IMG/VR virus record: IMGVR_UViG_3300031841_003548
Coordinates: 1 to 22,511 of that record
Direction: 5' to 3' (one strand)
Source of the DNA: a virus
Length of the DNA: 22,511 nucleotides
Shown: positions 6,601-12,326 of the stretch, piece after piece
Layout: each line of letters begins with the position of its first letter
How positions within the stretch are numbered: position 1 is the stretch's first letter
The notes under the pieces: model-generated
Database searches by the model: none
What the model was told of the DNA's origin: nothing
The model's input: the letters and a program-made list of their open reading frames with translations, nothing else
Made by a program: the position numbers and the translations under genes

Positions 6601-8142
6601 ATGAACGAAACAAAAACTCGTCCTAATACAGATTATATTGATAATAATCGCGCACAATCCTTGTTGGAGAAGTGGAGTCCAGTTTTGGACTATACCTCTG
6701 ACAAAGTTGATGCTATTGATAACGCTCATACGCGTTTGAACACCGCCATTCTCCTTGAGAACCAAGAAGAATGGTGTTTACGGGAAGCCAACGTACACGG
6801 TGGATCCGCTTCAGGCGGCCAAGGTGTTTTTGGTGCTACAGCTGGTAATCAGACCGGTGCAGGCCAAGGTGGTGGAAATTATACTTCAGCTGATACATAC
6901 GCTAATGGTGATGCACGTTTACCGAAGATTCTTATTCCGATGATTCGCCGTACATTCCCTGAGTTGATCACTAACGAAATCGTTGGTGTACAGCCCATGA
7001 GTGGACCGGTTGGTCTTGCTTTTGCTCTTCGCTACAAGTACAGTTCCGCTTCTATTGACGGTGTGACTAACTCTGGCGCGGTTGATGCAGGTGCACAGAA
7101 CCCAGAAGATGCTGATAAGGGTGGTCATGCTGCCCAAGAATTGGGTCATAACTATCTTGGTACTGCCTTTACAGGTGCTTCTGGCGCTGATGTTCGCGCA
7201 GCAGGCGATAACGGTGCTATTAGTAGTGCATTGTCTGGTACTAGTGCACAAGGTCAACGCTGGATTACAGGTAACTTTGCGAGCGCTGATCTAGGTTTTG
7301 CCGCAGCTCTGTCTGCTTTCGAGCTTGATAACGCTAAGACTGCTAACACAGTTGAGTTGAGCTTTGAAAAGACAGCTGTTGAAGCTGGTACACGTCGCTT
7401 GAACGCTCGTTGGTCGGTTGAGCTTGAGCAGGATCTTAAGAACATGAATGGTATTGATGTTGACGCAGAGTTGACAAATGCTATGTCATATGAGATTCAA
7501 GCTGAGATTGATCGTGAAATGATCATCCGCATGATTCAGGCTGCTTTAGGCGCTGGGGTTAATGGTGGTGGTTTCTCTGTCTATCAGGTCTCCGCTGCTG
7601 ACGCACGTTGGTTAGCTGAAAGAAACCGTGACTTCTATCAGAAGTTGATCATTGAGGCTAATCGTCTTGCAGTTAAGAACCGCCGTGGTGCTGCTAACTT
7701 TATTGTTGCTACACCTCGTGTTTGTGCTATTCTTGAGATGCTTCCTGAGTTCTCTTGGATGACAGTTGACGGTAACGTTAACACACAGCCGGTTGGTGTT
7801 GCTAAGGTTGGTAACGTTGGTGGTCGTTTTAACGTCTATCGCGACACCCGTACTGAAGCTCAGTACAACCTCGGTGAGAGTACTGAACTCAATAAGATTG
7901 AGTATGCATTGCTCGGTTATAAAGGTCCAGAGTATTATGATACTGGTATCATTTACTGTCCTTATATCCCGGTTATGGTTCAGAGATCTATTGATCCTAA
8001 TTCCTTCTATCCGAAGGTTGGTATGTTGACACGCTACGGTGTTGTTGACCACCTCTTCGGTGCTGCAAACTACTACCATGTAGTGTTTGTTCGTGGAATG
8101 GGCACACAGGTTGCGAACTTCACCGCCGACACTTATCTATAA
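6601..8142 (+). CDS. 23: gp23-like major capsid protein
   Basis: The 513-residue HK97-fold precursor of the main capsid protein. Family blocks are plain: PKILIPMIRRTFPELITNEI with VGVQPMSGPVGLAFALRYKY, WSVELEQDLKNMNGIDVDAE, AEIDREMIIRMIQAA, ANFIVATPRVCAILEMLPEF, and near the end GPEYYDTGIIYCPYIPVMVQ and NSFYPKVGMLTRYGV. Length is close to T4 gp23 (521). The N-terminal propeptide is expected to be removed by gp21; L60-R61-E62 before Ala63 matches the (L/I)-x-E rule and nearly the T4 position (after residue 65). A cysteine-bearing and Gly-rich insertion follows. Codon choice is visibly different from its neighbours, with many CTT, CGT, CGC, AAG and GGT codons, as expected for the most abundantly translated gene. 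An intrinsic terminator follows its stop. Confidence 0.97.
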   Translation: MNETKTRPNTDYIDNNRAQSLLEKWSPVLDYTSDKVDAIDNAHTRLNTAILLENQEEWCLREANVHGGSASGGQGVFGATAGNQTGAGQGGGNYTSADTYANGDARLPKILIPMIRRTFPELITNEIVGVQPMSGPVGLAFALRYKYSSASIDGVTNSGAVDAGAQNPEDADKGGHAAQELGHNYLGTAFTGASGADVRAAGDNGAISSALSGTSAQGQRWITGNFASADLGFAAALSAFELDNAKTANTVELSFEKTAVEAGTRRLNARWSVELEQDLKNMNGIDVDAELTNAMSYEIQAEIDREMIIRMIQAALGAGVNGGGFSVYQVSAADARWLAERNRDFYQKLIIEANRLAVKNRRGAANFIVATPRVCAILEMLPEFSWMTVDGNVNTQPVGVAKVGNVGGRFNVYRDTRTEAQYNLGESTELNKIEYALLGYKGPEYYDTGIIYCPYIPVMVQRSIDPNSFYPKVGMLTRYGVVDHLFGAANYYHVVFVRGMGTQVANFTADTYL

Positions 8143-8164
8143 TTTTTATAGATATATACAAATT

Positions 8165-8194
8165 AAGAGCGCCCGAAAGGGCGCTCTTTTTTTT
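8165..8194 (+). terminator. Strong intrinsic terminator after gp23
   Basis: A perfect ten-base stem AAGAGCGCCC / GGGCGCTCTT with a GAAA tetraloop is followed by a run of T to 8194. It ends the capsid transcript and insulates it from the convergent modification operon, whose last stop lies 19 bases away. On the minus strand the stem is followed only by TTAATTT, so it would be a weaker terminator in that direction. Confidence 0.95.
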
Positions 8195-8212
8195 GTATAT
8201 GATGAATAAGGA

Positions 8213-9124
8213 TTATTGTCTCAATGTCTTGATCCACGGAACCTTATGATCCCAAAAGAACTCATCAATCAAATATTCATGAGTAGTTCTGATAGGGTTA
8301 ATGTCCCAACCACCTCGTCGTACATATAAACATGCTACCATAAGGGATCGCGGTTCAAAAGTATTATTCAATCTAGTGAAAATAGTCTCACATATCTCTT
8401 CGTGAAAATGACATTCATCTCTAAAAGAGATAATATATTTTAACAATTCTTTATCAGATGGATGCTTAGTACCTTCAAGAGAGATAAACACATCACCCCA
8501 GTCAGGTTGAGAGGTAACACGGCAGTTACTCTTAAGTAATGATGACATTACCTTATAAGGTTTATTAGTAGAGTTCAAATGCTTTGTCTCTAACAAGCTA
8601 GCAGTTTCGCTATATACATCTACATAATAACTCTCAGCATCAATCTCATCAGTATTTTCTAATCTCCTATAGTTTTTATCAGTATAAGGATTATCATTAC
8701 TAAATGTATCGCTTGTAGGAAATACAGTTACTCTTACATCAGTGCGAAGATACTTACTCAAGTCTTTTGAGGCTGTTTCTTCTAGATTCTTAACTACCTT
8801 GTCAAATGTATCTCCCATCTTAGTCATATTGAATGTGTTCCAATACAACTTCATAGATTTAGATTCAACGATATACTTACTATCAGAAGGATATACTACT
8901 TTAGCGACCCCACAAACAGGAACACCATTATTAGTTAATGCTGATACCTCGTAACCATTCCATACATCACAACCAATAAAAGGTAAGCTCTTTTCTTTAA
9001 TGCCTAAGTGCTTACGATTACTCGATCGTGGTTCTCTCACTAACAGACTTGCATCATACTCAGATTTATACTGACTAGATTGTCCTAAGTGCTTACTAAT
9101 ATTTTTATTATCTAGTTTTGACAT
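8213..9124 (-). CDS. queF: QueF, NADPH-dependent preQ0 reductase (long type)
   Basis: Reduces the nitrile of 7-cyano-7-deazaguanine (preQ0) to 7-aminomethyl-7-deazaguanine (preQ1) using two NADPH. The 303-residue protein is of the long, two-tunnel-fold-domain (E. coli-like) type, slightly longer than the 282-residue E. coli enzyme. Near the start the conserved pattern LGQSSQYKSEYDASLL then PRSSNR is present. The QueF signature ESKSMKLYWNTFN lies at residues 87-99. The catalytic half carries SNCRVTSQPDWGD with nucleophile Cys201 and Asp208, and FHEEICETIF with His241 and Glu242; YVRRGGWDINP follows. Spacing matches E. coli Cys190, Asp197 and His229, so the enzyme looks intact. I chose the ATG at 9124; the longer frame uses TTG at 9130. 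It overlaps the kinase gene by 17 bases and is last in the operon. In phages QueF usually goes with 7-deazaguanine in DNA. Confidence 0.93.
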   Translation of the reverse strand: MSKLDNKNISKHLGQSSQYKSEYDASLLVREPRSSNRKHLGIKEKSLPFIGCDVWNGYEVSALTNNGVPVCGVAKVVYPSDSKYIVESKSMKLYWNTFNMTKMGDTFDKVVKNLEETASKDLSKYLRTDVRVTVFPTSDTFSNDNPYTDKNYRRLENTDEIDAESYYVDVYSETASLLETKHLNSTNKPYKVMSSLLKSNCRVTSQPDWGDVFISLEGTKHPSDKELLKYIISFRDECHFHEEICETIFTRLNNTFEPRSLMVACLYVRRGGWDINPIRTTHEYLIDEFFWDHKVPWIKTLRQ

Positions 9125-9662
9125 CTTCAATAATCTCTATCATCTTATTATATCTACTCTCTACACTTCCTTCCAGTACATAAATATTAGGATACTTACC
9201 TAATATCAATTCTTCATATAGTTTAATAATTTGACTTCTAAAACTTTCACTCATAGATCTCTCCCCATCATTGATGAGAGGAACATCATAAGGATTAGTA
9301 TAGAAGATACAATCATACCTTTCTATATATCTACCTAAAGCATAACTAAACATTTTATCTACAAACTCATTTACTTTACCTTGCGTTCTAAAATATCTAG
9401 TATAAACAAACCCATCTACTATACAACGATCCAAGATATTGTTCATATCTTTACCACTATAAGTAAACAAATTTTGAATATGGTCAGCAAAAATAGCTAA
9501 CTGCGTATCATTATAGTTTGAACCATCGTCGTTAATCTCAAAACCACCACGACGGATACGCCTAGTAACCTCATCGACTGAGCCCCATGCATTTGACTCT
9601 AAGAATTCGCGCAACAGAGTAGTTTTACCACTACTCTGCGCGCCTGTAAAAGAAACTAACAT
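9108..9662 (-). CDS. P-loop kinase, AAA_28 / NadR-like, probable nucleoside or nucleotide kinase
   Basis: A 184-residue protein with a Walker A P-loop, GAQSSGKTT, at residues 7-15. A DRCIVDGFVYTRYF segment near residue 80-95 is in the place of the substrate-binding/DR(x) motif of NadR-type and AAA_28 kinases. A later ERSMSESFRSQI lid-like stretch is rich in Arg. The length fits these small phosphotransferases, which phosphorylate nicotinamide riboside or other nucleosides. Here the context suggests a modified deoxynucleoside or nucleotide as substrate, but nothing in the sequence shows the specificity. The start codon overlaps the upstream DUF1599 gene's stop as TAATG, and its end overlaps queF by 17 bases, so it is made with the modification enzymes. 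It might instead simply supply dNTPs. Confidence 0.75.
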   Translation of the reverse strand: MLVSFTGAQSSGKTTLLREFLESNAWGSVDEVTRRIRRGGFEINDDGSNYNDTQLAIFADHIQNLFTYSGKDMNNILDRCIVDGFVYTRYFRTQGKVNEFVDKMFSYALGRYIERYDCIFYTNPYDVPLINDGERSMSESFRSQIIKLYEELILGKYPNIYVLEGSVESRYNKMIEIIEDVKTR

Positions 9663-10012
9663 TATTTACCCCAGACCCCATTATCGACTATCTGAGCAAT
9701 TTTGCAATATAAACTTGAATCTTTCCATGCATCTTGAATAGGTTCATTAGCAGCTTCTGCAGTACGTTTCTTAATGATGAGATTAATGAGTCTCTGTACT
9801 TTATCATTAACACGGAATACTAGTCCAGCTTTAGCAACTAAACGGCCATCCGGTTTAGATAAGTCCTGACCTACAGAAATATTAGTAGGGCCATAATCGT
9901 ATTGCTTATTAATAAATAGCTTGTATTCTTCTTCGAGAAGATCTCTCAACATTGCACATGTTTCAGGATAATCATTCTCTACTTCCGCCTTGATTTCAGT
10001 GTAATCTTTCAT
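9662..10012 (-). CDS. DUF1599/Nmad1-type protein (nucleotide modification associated)
   Basis: A 116-residue all-helical protein. The diagnostic stretches are KQYDYGPTNI (about residues 36-45), RVNDKVQRLINL (67-78), then NEPIQDAWKDSSLYCKIAQI (89-108) and a final GVWGK. This is the pattern of DUF1599, which has been grouped as 'nucleotide modification associated domain 1' because it recurs with kinases and base-modifying enzymes in phages. It resembles MazG/NTP-pyrophosphohydrolase-like helical proteins, with several conserved acidic residues (E28, D39, D70, E90) that could bind metal and nucleotide. It could hydrolyse or bind a modified dNTP, but no catalytic activity can be read from sequence. 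The start at 10012 lies inside the end of the formyltransferase gene (17-base overlap) and its stop overlaps the kinase start. Confidence 0.75.
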   Translation of the reverse strand: MKDYTEIKAEVENDYPETCAMLRDLLEEEYKLFINKQYDYGPTNISVGQDLSKPDGRLVAKAGLVFRVNDKVQRLINLIIKKRTAEAANEPIQDAWKDSSLYCKIAQIVDNGVWGK

Positions 10013-10568
10013 TTAAAAAATTTATCCAAAGTTTTGTAGATTCAACATGAAGAGCCTTTTCTAGTTCTTCATATGTATTAAAGTTATTATCTATAATTGC
10101 ATTTGCAACAATAGGACCATCATCGAGCTCAGGCGTTACCTTATGAATAACGCACCCGGCTCGATCATGTCTTGCTTCCCAAGCTTTTTTCTGAGGGTTA
10201 AAGCCTTTTAATTCTGGATAGATATCAATAGCGCCTGGATGACCATTATAGATGTTTGACGATCTAGTAAAGTCTGGAGGTAATATTCTAAGATAACCAT
10301 GAAGAGTGACAAATACATCTTCCTTCCAATCATCATTAAGAATAGAATAACTTAAAGCATCTGCTGCTTTAAGATAATCCATCTCTTTTGGCCATTTAGG
10401 TAATCGTACAAACGGAAGATCCCCAGTTGATCTCTTATATATTAATTCAATATTCGTACCTTTATCTTCTTGTCTATTAGTTACAATAAGATCAGGCCAT
10501 CTTTTGATCTGTTTAGAGATGTTTACAATTTCAGAACCAGTCTGACTATAAAATGCTACCCACTTCAT
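9996..10568 (-). CDS. PurN-like formyltransferase in a modification operon
   Basis: A 190-residue enzyme of the 10-formyl-THF-dependent formyltransferase fold (as in PurN, Fmt, ArnA). The C-terminal half is clear: LHGYLRILPPDF (residues 89-100), then NGHPGAIDIYPELKG (108-122), HDRAGCVIHKVTPELDDGPI and a TYEELEKALHVES helix. The catalytic Asn-His-Asp set of PurN (N106, H108, D144) is preserved as Asn108, His110 and Asp149. The N-terminal half (ending near residue 85) is less conserved and lacks an obvious PurN phosphate-binding GSGSN loop, so glycinamide ribonucleotide is an unlikely substrate. I use the ATG at 10568 because it forms a TAATG overlap with the upstream stop; a TTG at 10574 would be longer. 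In this operon an attractive substrate is the primary amine of preQ1, free or in DNA. This is inference. Confidence 0.85.
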   Translation of the reverse strand: MKWVAFYSQTGSEIVNISKQIKRWPDLIVTNRQEDKGTNIELIYKRSTGDLPFVRLPKWPKEMDYLKAADALSYSILNDDWKEDVFVTLHGYLRILPPDFTRSSNIYNGHPGAIDIYPELKGFNPQKKAWEARHDRAGCVIHKVTPELDDGPIVANAIIDNNFNTYEELEKALHVESTKLWINFLNERLH

Positions 10569-11398
10569 TACCAATATCTTCTTTTAATAATTCTTTTGAA
10601 TTGACTTGTGTTATATAGAATACGCTCTACAGCATCTTCATCAGGCTGTGCACCAATCAAGTCAGCTAACAGCTGTGATGGTTTATGATCTAGTCCAAAG
10701 TCAGCATTATATGTATACCCCAACAACCCAGCAACAACAGGGTTAGATGTATCTAAGCTTCTAATATTATAGATATTATTATCTACATACCATCTAAACT
10801 CACTCGCAAGTGACGCACCTAACAAATGATGAGGTTTATTCCAGTCCCACTCTCCTTCGTCAATTAATCTTTTAACTAGATTCTGACGACCAGTGGCTTG
10901 TCTTTTTAATTTAGCGTTGTTGTCGCATATATGGCTAATACCGGTTACATGATACATGCTAAAATCAAAACTGATAGCAACGTAATCAGCATTACTTCTC
11001 ATAAAGCGATAACAATCTACCACCTCTGACCAAGTTTCGCCTTGAACAGCACCGATTGTCGCTCCTGGTAAATTACCATAATTAGCTCTAAAATCTTTAA
11101 ACTGACTTATTGTTGCCGGTCCGTTTTCAAGAACATCAGGTACAATATAATAATTAGGTTTAATTCCCTCGCACCACATAGCGTATTTGTCTGCATCAAA
11201 CGCCTCTTTAAGTTCAAAAATAGAATTATCTAAGAGAATTTCACCATTAGGTACTTTAGCTCTATATTTTTCTAGAAACCATTCTTTATATTCTTCTTGT
11301 TCTTCCATTAGATGAACTAAACAATATTGATAATCATTGTATTCTACCGATTCTGGTAGAAGAGCTATAGGAGATTCGTGCGATACCTTAATCGTCAT
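10568..11398 (-). CDS. dpdA: DpdA-like DNA guanine transglycosylase (TGT paralogue)
   Basis: A 276-residue TIM-barrel protein of the tRNA-guanine transglycosylase superfamily, best explained as a phage DpdA-type enzyme that swaps guanine in DNA for a 7-deazaguanine. Landmarks appear in TGT order. LLDNS with Asp57 sits where TGT has SDSGG (D102). IVPDV with Asp88 is at the D156-like position, followed by IGAVQG (115-120), like GIVQG. HLLGAS (191-196) is like YLMGVG, and SLDTSNP with Asp216 is at the place of the nucleophile D280. The zinc-binding CxCxxC tail of tRNA TGT is absent and the protein is about 100 residues shorter, as in phage DpdA families. It is the first gene of the operon, starts next to a sigma70-like promoter and overlaps the formyltransferase by one base. 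Identity rests on motif order, not on an alignment. Confidence 0.8.
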   Translation of the reverse strand: MTIKVSHESPIALLPESVEYNDYQYCLVHLMEEQEEYKEWFLEKYRAKVPNGEILLDNSIFELKEAFDADKYAMWCEGIKPNYYIVPDVLENGPATISQFKDFRANYGNLPGATIGAVQGETWSEVVDCYRFMRSNADYVAISFDFSMYHVTGISHICDNNAKLKRQATGRQNLVKRLIDEGEWDWNKPHHLLGASLASEFRWYVDNNIYNIRSLDTSNPVVAGLLGYTYNADFGLDHKPSQLLADLIGAQPDEDAVERILYNTSQFKRIIKRRYW

Positions 11399-11404
11399 AC
11401 TTTT

Positions 11405-11432
11405 ATTATAGTGGTTTCACTATAAAGATCAA
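11405..11432 (-). promoter_or_regulatory. Sigma70-like promoter with palindromic operator for the modification operon
   Basis: On the minus strand TTGATC (11432-11427) and TATAAT (11410-11405) are 16 bases apart, a good host-type promoter. A perfect eight-base inverted repeat TTATAGTG / CACTATAA with a four-base centre (11406-11425) fills the spacer and overlaps the -10, the classic place for a repressor or activator site. The predicted +1 lies at about 11398, the first base of dpdA. Confidence 0.65.
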
Positions 11433-11435
11433 GTA

Positions 11436-11445
11436 ATAAATAATT
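11436..11445 (+). promoter_or_regulatory. T4-late-type promoter box, divergent from dpdA
   Basis: ATAAATAATT ends two bases before the ATG at 11448; the TAAATA core ends at 11442, so T4 geometry gives +1 exactly at the start codon. It lies back to back with the sigma70-like promoter of the opposite operon, separated by only four bases from its -35. Confidence 0.55.
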
Positions 11446-11447
11446 AT

Positions 11448-12326
11448 ATGGCTTTCAGCTTTGATACTCTTGTTAAAGATCAGAAGCAATCTGCAATAGA
11501 TGTTGTGGATGCGATTACTCCTGTACAAGTAACACAACTTGGAGCTGCATACAAAGAAGGTCTTAACGCTTCTCCGAAGCAAGTCATTAATGAGACGTTA
11601 GGAGAGTTTACTGGTATAGATTTTAGTCAAACTGCAGGTATAGATGGTCTAGGCGCCAAAGCAAAAGATTTTATTCAAGCTAAAGGAGCAGATTTAGCAA
11701 TGCAACTAGAACAACAAATTCTTGGTTGTATTAATACTGCTATAAGAGACTTAATGAATAAACACCCTGAGGTTGATTTTATATTAAACTTTGAGGATAG
11801 AATAAATGGTATATTAGGAAAGTTTCGTAATAAATTAGAACGAAAAATTGACGAGGAGTTACGTAAGTTGACTTATCAAAAACTTAAAGTTCAACAAATC
11901 GCTCTATTCAAGCAGAGATTGAGACAGAAAATTAAAAATATATGTCCGGCTGCTACTCCAGCTAGCGTTGCTGAGGTACAAGACTTTAATAATAAGATAA
12001 AGGGATTAATTAATAGAAGAAAATCTACTAACCAACCAATAGACACAGCCCCTACATTAAAGCAGGAGAAAATATCTGAACCAAAAACAGAAACTAAAAC
12101 CCAAAATCAGACACCTCCTGAACCTATTAGTGAAAAAGCAAAAAAAGAATATAAAGATGAGAGAGTTGCTACTAAAATCGCAAAAGAAAAAGCACAAGAA
12201 CTCAAAGTAGAGGTAGAAGAAGAAACTAAAAAGCAATTAGAGCAACCAGAAGCTCTTACTATAGAAGATTTATTACTTAGAACTGAAGGTACTCCTGCAA
12301 TTGAAATAGACGTTTATCCAAACTAA
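11448..12326 (+). CDS. Unknown coiled-coil-rich structural protein next to gp5
   Basis: A 292-residue protein I cannot assign to a family. An N-terminal part (to about residue 75) is mixed and Ala/Gly-rich. A helical section around residues 75-180 contains LEQQILGCINTAIRDLMNKH and a basic coiled coil FRNKLERKIDEELRKL. From about residue 185 there is a Pro/Lys/Glu-rich, low-complexity tail, probably disordered. The last residues (PAIEIDVYPN) are more ordered. Its stop overlaps the gp5-like start (TAATG), implying coupled synthesis in fixed ratio. By analogy with T4, where hub genes 26, 27, 28, 29 and 51 surround the hub functions, it may be a baseplate hub component or assembly chaperone. No enzymatic motif, signal peptide or membrane helix is seen. 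Confidence 0.55.
   Translation: MAFSFDTLVKDQKQSAIDVVDAITPVQVTQLGAAYKEGLNASPKQVINETLGEFTGIDFSQTAGIDGLGAKAKDFIQAKGADLAMQLEQQILGCINTAIRDLMNKHPEVDFILNFEDRINGILGKFRNKLERKIDEELRKLTYQKLKVQQIALFKQRLRQKIKNICPAATPASVAEVQDFNNKIKGLINRRKSTNQPIDTAPTLKQEKISEPKTETKTQNQTPPEPISEKAKKEYKDERVATKIAKEKAQELKVEVEEETKKQLEQPEALTIEDLLLRTEGTPAIEIDVYPN

Noticed and set aside
6919-8079. Long open frames on the minus strand inside gp23
   Set aside because: They are antisense shadows of a strongly coding gene with biased codons; no leader or family signal.
10568-11398. A genuine tRNA-guanine transglycosylase
   Set aside because: No zinc-binding cysteine cluster, about 100 residues shorter, and in an operon with DNA/nucleotide modification partners.
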